From Nitrosomonas ureae (GTDB lineage: Bacteria > Pseudomonadota > Gammaproteobacteria > Burkholderiales > Nitrosomonadaceae), in assembly GCF_900206265.1 (NCBI RefSeq), contig NZ_LT907782.1, forward strand, positions 1,860,001 to 1,924,000: a DNA stretch of 64,000 bases, given 5' to 3'. Position numbers and translations under genes: made by a program. The notes beneath the pieces were generated by a model. It was not told where the DNA came from. It searched no databases and saw nothing but the letters and a program-made list of their open reading frames with translations. Shown here one piece after another: positions 9,014 to 19,388 of the stretch. Each line of letters begins with the position of its first letter. Position 1 is the first letter of the stretch.

Positions 9014-10195
9014 CTAGGCTTTTTGAGCGACGACTTCGTTACGCGCGCGGACGACTTTTTCCGCGGCTTCCGCTAACGTATCGGCGGTGATGATGGGTAA
9101 GCCGCTGTTCTTGATGATGCTGCGGCCTTCTTCGACGTTTGTTCCCGATAACCGAACCACCAGCGGGATTTTCATATCGATGTTCTTGACCGCTTGCACC
9201 ACGCCTTCCGCAATCCAGTCGCAACGGTTGATACCCGCGAAAATATTTACCAGCATTGCTTTAACGTTGGCATCGGCAAGCACCAGACGGAATGCTTTTT
9301 CGGTGCGCTCGGCGGATGCGCCGCCGCCGACATCAAGGAAGTTTGCAGGTTCGCCGCCCGCCAGCTTGATCATGTCCATCGTCGCCATCGCCAAGCCTGC
9401 GCCATTGATCATGCAACCAATATCGCCATCCAGGCCGACATAGCTCAACCCGGCTTCAGCCGCAGCGACTTCGCGCGGATCGACTTGCGTATTGTCGCGC
9501 AACTCAGCAATTTTATGACGGCGGAACAATGCGTTCTCGTCAAATACCATTTTTGCGTCGAGCGCCACGATTTCGTTATTGGCGGTAATCACCAGCGGAT
9601 TGATTTCCAGGATATTAGCGTCGAGATCGCGCAGCGCCCGGTAACACCCTTTAATGGTTTTCACCGCATGGTTCAGCTGTGCCGGATCGATACCCAGACC
9701 AAATGCCATTTTTCGCGCTTGAAAATCCTGCAATCCGACAGCGGGTTCGATATAAATCTTGATGATCGCTTCCGGGTTGGTCTCTGCCAGCTTCTCGATT
9801 TCCATACCGCCCTCGGCAGCGCCGATCATGATGACGCGCTCGCTGGCGCGGTCGATCATGAAGGACAGATACATCTCCTTGCTGATATTGGTTCCGGCTT
9901 CTACATAGAGGCGGGAGCAAACTTTTCCAGCCGGACCGGTTTGGTGGGTCACCAGTTTCTTGCCGATTAATTCCTCTACCGCCTGCTCGACTTCCGTATG
10001 CGTTCTGCACACCTTGATGCCACCTGCCTTGCCGCGTGCGCCGGAATGAATTTGTGCCTTGACGACCCACACATCTCCCTCTATTTCTCTGGCACGTTGC
10101 ACCGCTTCGACAACGCTGTAGGCCAAACCGCCTTCAGCAATCTTGACGCCGTATTCCGCCAGAATTTCTTTTGCTTGATATTCGTGAATGTTCAA
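9014..10195 (-). CDS. mtkA: Malate-CoA ligase beta subunit (SucC family)
   Basis: 393 residues, full length for the family. An ATP-grasp domain ([41 protein letters not shown]) is followed by the C-terminal ligase domain ([43 protein letters not shown]). It joins malate and CoA at the expense of ATP, giving malyl-CoA, together with the product of the next gene. The motif [11 protein letters not shown] with Cys-Asp-Trp is what I recall for MtkA, whereas typical SucC proteins have a different tail there (NIFGGI.RCD). The gene is preceded by a terminator-like hairpin separating it from mcl. Confidence 0.75.
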   Translation of the reverse strand: MNIHEYQAKEILAEYGVKIAEGGLAYSVVEAVQRAREIEGDVWVVKAQIHSGARGKAGGIKVCRTHTEVEQAVEELIGKKLVTHQTGPAGKVCSRLYVEAGTNISKEMYLSFMIDRASERVIMIGAAEGGMEIEKLAETNPEAIIKIYIEPAVGLQDFQARKMAFGLGIDPAQLNHAVKTIKGCYRALRDLDANILEINPLVITANNEIVALDAKMVFDENALFRRHKIAELRDNTQVDPREVAAAEAGLSYVGLDGDIGCMINGAGLAMATMDMIKLAGGEPANFLDVGGGASAERTEKAFRLVLADANVKAMLVNIFAGINRCDWIAEGVVQAVKNIDMKIPLVVRLSGTNVEEGRSIIKNSGLPIITADTLAEAAEKVVRARNEVVAQKA

Positions 10196-10253
10196 TTCAA
10201 TTTCCCCAACAATCGCAAAACTGCGTTAATTCAATAAATTCAGTTAGTACATC

Positions 10254-10282
10254 ATAAAAAACAAAAGCCGCGATCAGCGGCT
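10254..10282 (-). terminator. Intrinsic terminator or attenuator between mcl and mtkA
   Basis: On the minus strand, 12 bases after the mcl stop, stem agccgc/gcggct (10277-10282 with 10266-10271) with a 5-nt loop is followed by a T4-G-T6 run. It should stop or reduce readthrough from mcl into mtkAB. The 58 bases from its T-run to mtkA leave room for a separate promoter. Confidence 0.75.
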
Positions 10283-10293
10283 CTTTTAGTCAT

Positions 10294-11250
10294 TCATCGT
10301 CGACCATTTTTGGCGGCAATCGCATCGGCGATTTTCACCACATTATTGGCCATTCTTTCCGAAGCGGCGTCAATTAAACGACCATCCAATGCCGCAGCGC
10401 CTTTACCCTGGGCAGCAGCTTCCTTGAGCGCGGCCAGGATGCGCTTAGCTTTTTCAATTTCTCTTTCCGGTGGTGTAAATACATCGTTGGCCAGTTCAAT
10501 CTGCGTGGGATGAATGGCCCATTTACCCTCGCATCCCAGCGCAGCAGCGCGTTTCGCCGCCAGCGCGTAACCATCCGGATCTTTAATATCTCCAAATGGC
10601 CCATCGATGGGACGCAGACCATAAGCACGACAGGCCACGATCATACGGCTAATGGCGAAATGCCACTGATCGCCGGGATAATCCGGGTTCAACCCGCCGA
10701 TATTGGTGGTTCTGGCGCGGTTGCTGGCAGCATAATCGGCTACACCGAAGTGCAACGCCTCCAATCGCCCGGTTGCGCCATGACGCGCGATATCTTCCAC
10801 ATTGGCCATGCCCAGCGCGGTTTCGACCAACGCTTCCAGACCGATGCGGTTGCTCAGGCCTTGCTGCTTCTCAAGCTGCGTCACCATGGCTTCGACCATG
10901 TAAACATCGGCATACACACCTGCTTTCGGGATCAGCAGCGTATCGATCTTGCTTCCCGCCTGCTCCACTAGATCCACCACATCACGCACCATGTATTGGG
11001 TATCCAAGCCATTGATGCGCACTGAAACCGTGATGCCATGACCTTTCCAATCCAGATCGTTCAGCGCTTGAATAACATTCTTACGTGCCTGAACTTTGTC
11101 ATCGGGAGCAACAGCATCCTCCAGATCAAGAAAAACAAAGTCGACACCACTGTTCAATGCCTTTTCAAACATACCCGGGTTGGAACCCGGAACGGCCAAT
11201 TCACAGCGTTGTACCCGCTGTACGGTGGTTTCATAAAGCGTGTGACTCAT
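10294..11250 (-). CDS. mcl: Malyl-CoA lyase (HpcH/HpaI aldolase / CitE family)
   Basis: 318 residues of TIM-barrel CitE-like protein. It cleaves malyl-CoA to glyoxylate and acetyl-CoA, or runs in reverse. Visible blocks: ELAVPGSNPGMFEKAL, FLDLEDAVAPDDK (metal-binding acidic cluster), SVRINGLDT, EALVETALGMAN (catalytic Glu region), HFGVADYAAS, and RPIDGPFGDIKDPDGY near the C-terminal half. The last two are characteristic of L-malyl-CoA/beta-methylmalyl-CoA lyases rather than citrate lyase subunits. No citDF genes are present. The start has an excellent ggagg site 6 bases upstream. It leads the mtkAB pair, so glyoxylate metabolism is the likely role. Confidence 0.8.
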   Translation of the reverse strand: MSHTLYETTVQRVQRCELAVPGSNPGMFEKALNSGVDFVFLDLEDAVAPDDKVQARKNVIQALNDLDWKGHGITVSVRINGLDTQYMVRDVVDLVEQAGSKIDTLLIPKAGVYADVYMVEAMVTQLEKQQGLSNRIGLEALVETALGMANVEDIARHGATGRLEALHFGVADYAASNRARTTNIGGLNPDYPGDQWHFAISRMIVACRAYGLRPIDGPFGDIKDPDGYALAAKRAAALGCEGKWAIHPTQIELANDVFTPPEREIEKAKRILAALKEAAAQGKGAAALDGRLIDAASERMANNVVKIADAIAAKNGRR

Positions 11251-11840
11251 TTTTCCTCCAGAATTAATAAATTTTTTAAGTAATCAATCGGACTAATTAA
11301 CGAACATACCGGATAAGTTATAGTTTATCGCGTGCCATTTCACCGGATCCGCTCTCATGCGCAGGTAGAGAATTAAAGGCATCTCCAACAATCCACATTT
11401 CGTCACAATACGTCGTTGTTCATAAAAATGTTTCTTTACATATTCGTTATATGCTGCGTCAACATTTTTTTGTTCTCGCCTCATCTTGTTTAAAACTCTG
11501 AATTTTTAGAGGTGCCCGTAAGGCCTTCTGTGATTCTTGGATTAGCAACGCAGGTAATCTTGATGAGATGAATGGTTAGAAAAAATAGTTTTTGGTTTCT
11601 TGTTGTAAAGGCTAATTATTCAGAGAATTATATCTTCTCCGTGGGAATTTATCTACTGACAGGCTTTCCCAATATGAAATGAACCCGAGCCCTGAGATCC
11701 GGAATCAGGCATTATGCGCGCCGGAATGATTGATGAGGATGAGGCAAAAGTTATAATTTTAATTAAGAATCGCAATGCTAAAATAACCCCATTCCCAGCG
11801 ATAACCGATCCCAAAAATACAACTATCGTGATTTTTCTTC
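11251..11840. other. Intergenic region between mcl and tsaD
   Basis: 590 bases between divergent genes, with promoters expected at each end. A minus-strand 63-residue frame (11293-11484; Met-Arg-Arg-Glu start) looks like no protein I know and has no clear ribosome site, so I do not annotate it as a gene. The rest is AT-rich and shows no tRNA, repeat or terminator that I could detect. Confidence 0.5.
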
Positions 11841-12875
11841 ATGCTTGTTTTAGGTATTGAAACTTCCTGCGACGAAACCGGAATTGCGCTTTTTGACACG
11901 GAGCGTGGCCTGTTGAGTCACGCATTGTATTCACAAGTAGAAATGCATAGTGAATATGGTGGCGTAGTGCCTGAACTGGCATCACGCGATCATATCCGGC
12001 GCGTGTTGCCTTTGATTAAACAAACATTGGCCGCTGCAAAACGTGACTTGCATCAAATCAATGCAATAGCATATACCCAAGGCCCCGGCCTGGCCGGCGC
12101 GCTTTTGGTCGGTGCCAGCATTGGCGCGGCAATGAGTTTTGCATTAAAAATTCCCGCGTTGGGCATTCATCATCTGGAAGGGCATTTGCTGTCTCCGTTA
12201 TTATCCACCCCGGCACCGGATTTCCCATTCATTGCTTTACTGGTATCGGGAGGGCACACGCAATTGATGCAAGTAGACGCGGTCGGTCACTATCGATTGC
12301 TGGGTGAAACCGTAGACGATGCTGCCGGCGAGGCATTTGATAAAACGGCCAAATTACTGGAGTTGGGTTATCCGGGTGGCGCGGCGTTATCGAAACTCGC
12401 CCGGCGAGGCCGCCCCGGACAATTTAAATTGCCACGACCAATGTTGAATAGCGGGGATCTCAATTTCAGTTTCAGCGGGCTGAAGACTGCTGTCCTGACT
12501 TTAGTCAGCAAACAGGCGCTTACAGAACAAATCCGTGCAGATATTGCTTTGGCATTTCAAGACGCGGTTGTGGAGGTATTGACGCAAAAATCACTGGCCG
12601 CCTTATCACAATCAGGGTTAACGCAACTGGTGGTAGCCGGTGGCGTCGGCGCTAACGAGCAATTACGTGAAAGTCTCAATCATAAAGCGGCCCTCAAAGG
12701 CGCGGCGGTTTTTTATCCCGAGCTTGAATTCTGTACCGATAATGGCGCCATGATTGCATTTGCCGGCGCAATGCGGCTCCAGGCGATGCCGGAAAAGAAC
12801 CGGCTGCCGGCCAGCAGCTTTACCGTCAAGGCGCGCTGGGATCTGGAAATGCTTGAGAAACCGGAAGCCGATTAG
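11841..12875 (+). CDS. tsaD: tRNA N6-threonylcarbamoyladenosine transferase
   Basis: 344 residues, full length. TsaD transfers the threonylcarbamoyl group to A37 of ANN-decoding tRNAs, with TsaB and TsaE. Signature features are [19 protein letters not shown] at the N-terminus, the metal-binding [11 protein letters not shown], the ASKH-fold motif [28 protein letters not shown], and [13 protein letters not shown]. It is monocistronic here: plsY follows convergently on the other strand. An rpsU-dnaG neighbourhood, common next to tsaD, is not visible. Start chosen at the conserved MLVLGIETS. Confidence 0.97.
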   Translation: MLVLGIETSCDETGIALFDTERGLLSHALYSQVEMHSEYGGVVPELASRDHIRRVLPLIKQTLAAAKRDLHQINAIAYTQGPGLAGALLVGASIGAAMSFALKIPALGIHHLEGHLLSPLLSTPAPDFPFIALLVSGGHTQLMQVDAVGHYRLLGETVDDAAGEAFDKTAKLLELGYPGGAALSKLARRGRPGQFKLPRPMLNSGDLNFSFSGLKTAVLTLVSKQALTEQIRADIALAFQDAVVEVLTQKSLAALSQSGLTQLVVAGGVGANEQLRESLNHKAALKGAAVFYPELEFCTDNGAMIAFAGAMRLQAMPEKNRLPASSFTVKARWDLEMLEKPEAD

Positions 12876-13016
12876 GGAAGCACGGATTAATCCGGCTAAC
12901 GAACAGAATCACGAGGCGCCCGAAACGCAGCAACTGAGATATACCAACAAGATAGGCGAAGGCGCAAGTATCTTACAATGAAAGGACTCGCTCGTGCCGC
13001 CAATTAATCAGCGTTT

Positions 13017-13631
13017 TTAGATACCGGAAGATTTTTTTTCGCCAATGCGGCCTTCCTTGCCCGCCAGTAAATTAACAATATTCGATTGATGCCGCCAAAT
13101 CAGTATCAATGACATCAGCAACACAGCCAATGTATTACTTTCAAAGCCCAGCAGCGTTGCGGCATATACCGGTGCCAGCGCGGCTGCAATCAAAGCCGAC
13201 AGCGAAGAAATACGCCAGATCAATGCGGCCAGAATCCAGGTTCCGATAGCCAGCAGACCCAACAAGAAATCCAATCCCAGCAATACACCCACTGCAGTGG
13301 CCACCCCTTTTCCACCCTGGAAACGTAAAAATACCGGGAACACATGTCCTAAAAACACCGCCAGGGCAACCACCGCGACCGCTTCGTTTCCCAACCCCCA
13401 GAATGGGGCGTAAGTTTGCGCCAGAATCACTGCCAGCCAACCTTTCCCGGCATCACCCAGCAGGGTAAAAACCGCCGCCGTTTTCTTGCCGCTACGCAGA
13501 ACATTGGTCGCCCCGGGATTTTTTGAGCCATACGTACGCGGATCCGGTAATTTAAAAATCCAACTGGATATCACGGCAAAAGAAACCGATCCCAGCAAAT
13601 ACGCCAACACGGCAAATACCCATAACGTCAT
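13017..13631 (-). CDS. plsY: Acyl-phosphate glycerol-3-phosphate acyltransferase
   Basis: 204 residues, five or so membrane helices. PlsY acylates glycerol-3-phosphate from acyl-phosphate, the first step of phospholipid synthesis, in the inner membrane. Conserved loops are visible: LLGSVSFAVISS, the cytosolic GSKNPGATNVLRSGKK (active-site Ser/Gly/Asn motif), HVFPVFLRFQGGKGVATAVGVLLG, and IWRHQSNIVNLLAGKEGRIG at the C-terminus. The gene is convergent with tsaD and divergent from folB, a common betaproteobacterial arrangement. Confidence 0.96.
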   Translation of the reverse strand: MTLWVFAVLAYLLGSVSFAVISSWIFKLPDPRTYGSKNPGATNVLRSGKKTAAVFTLLGDAGKGWLAVILAQTYAPFWGLGNEAVAVVALAVFLGHVFPVFLRFQGGKGVATAVGVLLGLDFLLGLLAIGTWILAALIWRISSLSALIAAALAPVYAATLLGFESNTLAVLLMSLILIWRHQSNIVNLLAGKEGRIGEKKSSGI

Positions 13632-13739
13632 GTAATTAGCACCACCCGGACAAAATAGAATAGAATCGCGTACTTGTTCGCATTCATGAAGCTTTCGATA
13701 CTTCTAGAATAACCTCCCTATTTTAGCGCTTAATCACCG

Positions 13740-14135
13740 ATGGATATTATTTTTCTGCATGACTTTAAGGCCAAGACCCTGATTGGCATTTACCCTTGGG
13801 AACGCATCGTTCCGCAAACCATCCAGATCGACCTGGAAATCGCACTGCCCACCAGCCGCGCCTGCCAATCCGATAACATTGCAGACGCATTGGATTATGC
13901 TTTGATCATTGACAAAATTAATGAAATTCTGGCAACCCATCATTTTTCACTGCTGGAAGCATTGGCCGAGCATATCGCTCAAACCATTCTGATGGAATTT
14001 CAATCCCCGTGGATCAAGGTCAGCGTTGCCAAGCTTGGTATAATACGAGGGGTCAAAAAGCTGGGGGTGCGTATCGAACGGACGTCTAACGCTGTATCTG
14101 ATATCCGTTCGCACATAAGCGTAGTTAAGAGCTAA
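13740..14135 (+). CDS. folB: Dihydroneopterin aldolase
   Basis: 131 residues, about the usual 120. FolB cleaves 7,8-dihydroneopterin to hydroxymethyl-dihydropterin and glycolaldehyde in folate synthesis. Visible markers: IGIYPWERIVPQTIQIDLEI, with the Glu near residue 22, DALDYALIIDKI, and the HFSLLEALAEHIAQ helix, plus the late catalytic Lys region VSVAKLG. The protein continues about ten residues beyond the typical end. Divergently transcribed from plsY. An imperfect inverted repeat (14137-14147 with 14178-14189, long loop) follows the stop but has no T-run. Confidence 0.93.
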   Translation: MDIIFLHDFKAKTLIGIYPWERIVPQTIQIDLEIALPTSRACQSDNIADALDYALIIDKINEILATHHFSLLEALAEHIAQTILMEFQSPWIKVSVAKLGIIRGVKKLGVRIERTSNAVSDIRSHISVVKS

Positions 14136-14278
14136 TCAGGGTTTTAACCAAGAGCTTATACATTTCCATTTTCCTGATTAAAAACCCTGTACTTGCAAAC
14201 GCCTGATGCAGATCCTATTGTTATCCGTTTGCTTGACTTCAAGCAGACATCTTCGCATCCAAATTTGAAGGAGAAGCA

Positions 14279-14557
14279 ATGAAATATGAATTGCTGGGTG
14301 AATATCACGCCTTTATGAAACAAGCCAAGAATGCAGCGGAAAAACGCTTTGCTGTACTTCACAATCTTTCTGAACAAATACGCAGTTTGGCCGATGATCC
14401 GACAAAAACCATTGATACGGAAACAGACGCAATAGAAAGAGCAATAGCTGAAGCCAAAACAGCAGAATTTGAAATGACTGCCGCCATCGGCTGCGTCAAT
14501 GAAGCCGCCAAATTATGTGGAAAAGAAGAAATTACGACAAGCAGTTTCAAGCGTTGA
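14279..14557 (+). CDS. Small hypothetical helical protein
   Basis: 92 residues, mostly charged alpha helix, with two Cys late in the chain (GCVNEAAKLCG). Preceded by a strong gaaggag ribosome site 6 bases before the ATG, which supports a real gene. I do not recognise the family. No signal peptide or membrane segment. It stands alone between folB and the convergent chemosensory genes. Confidence 0.6.
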   Translation: MKYELLGEYHAFMKQAKNAAEKRFAVLHNLSEQIRSLADDPTKTIDTETDAIERAIAEAKTAEFEMTAAIGCVNEAAKLCGKEEITTSSFKR

Positions 14558-14797
14558 ACCGTAACTCAAGAGTAAAAAAACTGTCGTGTTTTCCCACGCC
14601 AACGCAATAAGCAACCCAAAATAATGACGAAAAAACGGTTGGAACGGACACTAAGTGTACAGATTAATTTTCTGCGATTTTAGGATTTGCCCCTGTTAAA
14701 TGAAGATCCAATGAGATTTCCTTAGGCCGGTTCCATAACCGACGGAGGCAAATGCACAAAATAACTGCGTACGTGGAATTTCCCTTATATCCGCCAA

Positions 14798-17700
14798 CTA
14801 CGCTTTATTTCTCACCAACCCGGACAAGTGATTTAACAATTCTTCTTCTTTATAGGGTTTGCCTAGAAATATATCAACGCCTAAATCCTTGGCAATCTTG
14901 CGATGCTTCTCTGCGGTTCGCGAAGAAATGATGATCATCGGAATATGAGCCGTTTCCGGGTTTGCACGTATCTTTTCGATCAATTCAAAGCCGTTCATTT
15001 TAGGCATTTCCAAGTCAATCAGCATGACATCGGGAATAATTTCCTGAAGGCTTTCGATCGCTTCGATGCCGTTTTTCGCAATCACCACGTCGCAACCTTC
15101 ACGCTCCAATAGACGGCAGGTTACTTTACGCACAGTCAATGAATCGTCCACGACCATGATGGTGGGCGTTTTGACGGATTTTTTTTGGGTGACGGCAGTT
15201 AATTCAGGCGCCTGTGTACTAAGCGTTTTTTGTACATCGCTGCGTTGCATCAATTTGACCGGATTCAGGATCAGAATGATTTCGCCGTCGCCGGTGATGG
15301 TGGCACCCTCGATACCGGGTGCATGAGCGAGTTGCGAACCGGTATTTTTGATCACCACTTCGGTATCGCCTAGAAATTCATCTGCGTGAATTGCCAGATA
15401 TTGGGTGCCGCTATGCAGAAATAAAACGGGATTGTGCCGGACAATCTCCGGGTTATGATCGGATTCACCCAATAAATGCGCCAGATGGGAAAATGGATAT
15501 TTTTTCCCATTAAATTCAACGCAATGATCCTGATAGATTTTCTTTAACTCCTCCGGATCAAATTCCCGATGATGTTCCACAATGAAAGCCGGTATCGCAT
15601 AGGTTTGTTTTCCTGTTCTGATCATGAACGTCTGCGCCACGGATAGCGTGAGTGGCAGAGACATCGTGAAGCTTGTACCTTGATGCAGAACGGAATGGAC
15701 GCTGATGCGACCACTCAACATCAAGATTTCATTCCGCACAACATCCAGTCCAATGCCACGACCGGCAATTCCGGTGACGGAATCGGTAGTTGACAAACCT
15801 TGCGCAAAAATCAACGACGCAATCGCATCGTCATCCAGAGCCTCATTTTCCCGAATCAATCCAAGCCGTTGTCCTTCCTCCCGGATACGCGACAGGTTCA
15901 AGCCACGGCCATCATCGCTGAGCGTGATAATCACTTCATTGCCTTCCTGGCGCAATTGCAGGGTTATTTTCCCGGTCTCGGGCTTAGCCATCTGTTGTCT
16001 TTGTGTCGGCTCCTCGATGCCATGCGCAATGGCATTGCGTAGCAGATGTTCGAGTGGGGGGTTAATTTTTTCCAATACATTGCGATCTATCTCAACTTCC
16101 GCGCCTAGAATTTCCAAATGAACTCTTTTTCCCATATCCTCAGCCACTTGCCTGACAATGCGGTAGTAACGCTCGGCATAATTGCTAAACGGTAGGGTAC
16201 GGATTTGCAGCAAGGATTGCTGCAACCGGCGGTTGATGACGGATTGCTGCGCAACGGATTCTTCAGCGGCATGATGTGTCGTGCGTAAACTCTTTTGCAC
16301 GGTAATTATGTCATCGACACTTTCCGCCATCAGTCGCGTCAATTCCTGCAAGCGGGAAAAACGATCGAATTCGAGAGGATCGAATGCATGTTGATTTTCA
16401 TGCTGTTGCGCAAGGTGGGATTGCATTTGCGTTTCCGCCTGAATTTCCACTTCGCGCAACTGATCATGCAGGCGGTGGGTGCTTTCGGCAAGATCCTGCA
16501 AAGACTGCTTGAAACTGTTCAGTTGCGCTTCAACTCCGGATCGCAGAATGCTGGCTTCGCCGGAATCATTCATCAGCCGGTCAATAAGCTCGGAATTGAT
16601 GCGTAAAATGGCCTTGGATTGAAGCAGATCTGTTTTCTCGGGTGAAGCCTGATTCTGCTCTGATGAATCCGCTACGTTAGGGATATCGATTGGTTCCGAA
16701 ACCGCAGGAGCGCTCATACTTTGCAGTTGTTCAATCTGGCTGCTGATGATATCAAATTCACTTTCGAGCTGATTCAATGCAGCATCCGATATGCTACGCT
16801 CATGGAAAGCCGCCTCGACATGACTTTCCATGGAATGAATCAAGTCGCCCAGCAATACCGCTCCCGCCATGCGGGCGCTGCCCTTCAGGGTATGCAGCAG
16901 CCGCAGCATCGCGCGGTGAATATCGTCATCTTCCGGCAACATGCGCCAGGCTCGCAACTTGCTGCCAATTTGCGGAATAATGTCATACGTTTCTTCAAGA
17001 AATGCCTGGAACACTTCCGGATCGATTTGCCCGGCAGCATCGGAAAGCGGAGCAGATCCCGCTAATGCAGGCCGAGGCGATGATTCCGGTAATACTGTTA
17101 ATTTTCCGGATTTCACTGCGGGCTCATCGGCATCGACAGCAGCGCTCATAGTTCCGGATTCTGCCCGTTGAGCCAGCAATTCTTTTGCCGCCAGCAACAG
17201 TCCCTTAGCGTCAACATGAACAGTACCCTGTTCGCGCAAGCCTCTGCACCATCCGGCATAAGCTTGGTGCACACGGGTAATCAAGTCCATTAATTGCCCG
17301 GTAACCGGTCTTTGCTCATCCAGCCAATGATTCAGCACTTGCTCCAGATTCCATGCGACATCGCTCATTTCCTCCAGCTTGACCATGCGGCCGCTGCCTT
17401 TCAGTGTATGAAACGCGCGCCGCAAGCTCGAAAGTGCATCGCGATCGGCGGGATCGTCGCAAAATCGCTGTAAATCACAAGTCATTTCTGCCAGCACTTG
17501 ATCCGCTTCTTCCAGAAAAATCTCGAGCAACTCCGAATCCATATCGGTGTTTGTTTTTTCAGTACGCACTGCTTCTGCTTCTGGTTCAGCGTCGATAGCA
17601 CGTAAGGTTATATTATGCGAATTCGTTGACAAAGCCTCTTTCTGAGCCTCTGTCATTTGAAACAATGCAAGCGCCTCCTCGATAATCTGAATACAATCGG

Positions 17701-19348
17701 GTTGTCCGCTCCTAAGCGCTTCAATAAAGAAACCAAGGCTGCTTAATCCATCCACAAGCAGAATTTGTTCCGATTCAATGATTTCATAGTTTGGTTCCAG
17801 CAGTCTCTCAACCAAATTCTGACAAAGTTTCAATAAAGTTTGAGCACGTTCCAATTGCAACATCACCAGGGCGCCCGAAATTTGTTTAAATAAACCTGTA
17901 AGCAGAGGCAGTCCGGATCGCTCGCCTGGTTCAAAAAAGAATTTATCCAGAATACTCTCGATTTGCGCCAGGTTCGTTAGTATTTCTTGTGCAACCTGCG
18001 CCAGCAAATCTTTATCCTGTGTATTACTTTCTAATGCATTAAAAAAAGGAAGAGCAGGTAATTCGCTAATGTTGACATCCCCGGCAGTAACACTCTGTAA
18101 ACGGGAAACCAGCACATCGACCTGGTGTGACAACTCCGGCGGCAGTTTGTAGAAATCATCGAGAATGCTCTCAATCATCAATAAAGCAGTAGCCATTTCC
18201 ATGGCCAATTCCTCGTTCATGTCTTGCGGCTGAGCATGCAGATACGCGGCGGTATTGCTCATCGCTTCGATCAACTTTATCAGCGGCGCACATTCCGTTT
18301 GCTGCGCTTGGTGCAAGAGCCAGTCGATATACTCTGATAAAGAAACCAGACTTTCCTGATCGCCAGCACAAAATTCACGCCAGATATCATTGGTTTGCAT
18401 CAACGTACCGCGCAATCTTTCCAGAACGGGATTCAGAGATTCCGATTGTTCAAATGTCAGTGCACCGGTGGCTGATAGGCTTGGCCAGGCGAAACTGCGC
18501 TTGATTTCGTCAATACGTTGTCCGGTCGATGCGCTATGCGCCAGGTGATACAGTAACTCACGCATTAACACTGCCGTGTTACCCGGTGTTCCGGCAGCAA
18601 GATGACGGATCGTTTGCTCAATTTTCCCGCACAACCGTCGGATCGTAAGGTCAATGTGAATGCTATCCAAATGCAGCAAATCTTCCAGGAAACCAGCCGC
18701 CACCCACCAGAAAACACATTGCTCGGTAGTTCCAGGGAATGTCTCAATCTGATTCGCGGCCACTGCCATTTGCTGCAAACCCTGCTGATCCGAAGGATCG
18801 CGCAGCCATTTCAGTAAACCCGCCTGATATTCCGTACCCAGCTGTTTAGCCAGGGATCTGACGGATATTGCATCAATATGCGCAGCTTGGGCTTTCAGCG
18901 CCGGAGCCTCCGTTAATTGCGGGAAAAACAAATCGCTTTCGGGCGCATTCTCAAAACCATACACTTGCATCAATGAACGATAAGCCGGAAACAATCGCAA
19001 CGCGTTTTCTTCGGCGCCATCGATGAGTTCGTTTAAATAAAACAATAAAGCTTTGGTGGATTGTTTCAGTGCATCGATAACCGGCGAACTCATTTCAATC
19101 TTTTTATAAATCAGCGCATCAATCACTTGCTCCATCTTTTCGGTGACTAGAGTGATACTCGTCAAATTGAGCATTTCCAGCAAGCCGTCCAGTTGATGAA
19201 TATAATCCCGGCAGTCTTTGATCAGCTTGTCATTGCCGGGATGCTGGCTATACACCTCCAGATTCTGGTCGATCAATGCAAATATCTGATAAATACCGTC
19301 CTTGATGCCGATAATGGCCGAAATGTTAAGTTTGGGTTGAGCGCTCAT
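14798..19348 (-). CDS. chpA: ChpA/PilL-type hybrid chemosensory histidine kinase
   Basis: 1516 residues. The N-terminal 600 are degenerate FimL/Hpt-like helical repeats. Two intact Hpt domains follow, with phospho-His at about H647 and H819 (both in HTLKGS). Then come a CheA dimerisation and HATPase core (N-box HLLRNAIAHGIEEP near N1105; G-box DDGRGLNL), a CheW-like domain, and a C-terminal receiver with phospho-acceptor D1445 in VMLIDLEMPKMNG. This is the architecture of the kinase that controls type IV pilus twitching and cAMP in pseudomonads. It lies 40 bases downstream of the pilJ-like receptor gene, hence probably the same transcript. P. aeruginosa ChpA has more Hpt domains, so phosphorelay details may differ. 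Confidence 0.88.
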   Translation of the reverse strand: MSAQPKLNISAIIGIKDGIYQIFALIDQNLEVYSQHPGNDKLIKDCRDYIHQLDGLLEMLNLTSITLVTEKMEQVIDALIYKKIEMSSPVIDALKQSTKALLFYLNELIDGAEENALRLFPAYRSLMQVYGFENAPESDLFFPQLTEAPALKAQAAHIDAISVRSLAKQLGTEYQAGLLKWLRDPSDQQGLQQMAVAANQIETFPGTTEQCVFWWVAAGFLEDLLHLDSIHIDLTIRRLCGKIEQTIRHLAAGTPGNTAVLMRELLYHLAHSASTGQRIDEIKRSFAWPSLSATGALTFEQSESLNPVLERLRGTLMQTNDIWREFCAGDQESLVSLSEYIDWLLHQAQQTECAPLIKLIEAMSNTAAYLHAQPQDMNEELAMEMATALLMIESILDDFYKLPPELSHQVDVLVSRLQSVTAGDVNISELPALPFFNALESNTQDKDLLAQVAQEILTNLAQIESILDKFFFEPGERSGLPLLTGLFKQISGALVMLQLERAQTLLKLCQNLVERLLEPNYEIIESEQILLVDGLSSLGFFIEALRSGQPDCIQIIEEALALFQMTEAQKEALSTNSHNITLRAIDAEPEAEAVRTEKTNTDMDSELLEIFLEEADQVLAEMTCDLQRFCDDPADRDALSSLRRAFHTLKGSGRMVKLEEMSDVAWNLEQVLNHWLDEQRPVTGQLMDLITRVHQAYAGWCRGLREQGTVHVDAKGLLLAAKELLAQRAESGTMSAAVDADEPAVKSGKLTVLPESSPRPALAGSAPLSDAAGQIDPEVFQAFLEETYDIIPQIGSKLRAWRMLPEDDDIHRAMLRLLHTLKGSARMAGAVLLGDLIHSMESHVEAAFHERSISDAALNQLESEFDIISSQIEQLQSMSAPAVSEPIDIPNVADSSEQNQASPEKTDLLQSKAILRINSELIDRLMNDSGEASILRSGVEAQLNSFKQSLQDLAESTHRLHDQLREVEIQAETQMQSHLAQQHENQHAFDPLEFDRFSRLQELTRLMAESVDDIITVQKSLRTTHHAAEESVAQQSVINRRLQQSLLQIRTLPFSNYAERYYRIVRQVAEDMGKRVHLEILGAEVEIDRNVLEKINPPLEHLLRNAIAHGIEEPTQRQQMAKPETGKITLQLRQEGNEVIITLSDDGRGLNLSRIREEGQRLGLIRENEALDDDAIASLIFAQGLSTTDSVTGIAGRGIGLDVVRNEILMLSGRISVHSVLHQGTSFTMSLPLTLSVAQTFMIRTGKQTYAIPAFIVEHHREFDPEELKKIYQDHCVEFNGKKYPFSHLAHLLGESDHNPEIVRHNPVLFLHSGTQYLAIHADEFLGDTEVVIKNTGSQLAHAPGIEGATITGDGEIILILNPVKLMQRSDVQKTLSTQAPELTAVTQKKSVKTPTIMVVDDSLTVRKVTCRLLEREGCDVVIAKNGIEAIESLQEIIPDVMLIDLEMPKMNGFELIEKIRANPETAHIPMIIISSRTAEKHRKIAKDLGVDIFLGKPYKEEELLNHLSGLVRNKA

Positions 19349-19388
19349 TTATCCTTACTATCAGTTCATAGTGAGATCGACAATACCA

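Noticed and set aside
11293..11484. Minus-strand frame of 63 residues upstream of tsaD
   Set aside because: No ribosome site, no recognisable family, in an AT-rich intergenic region.
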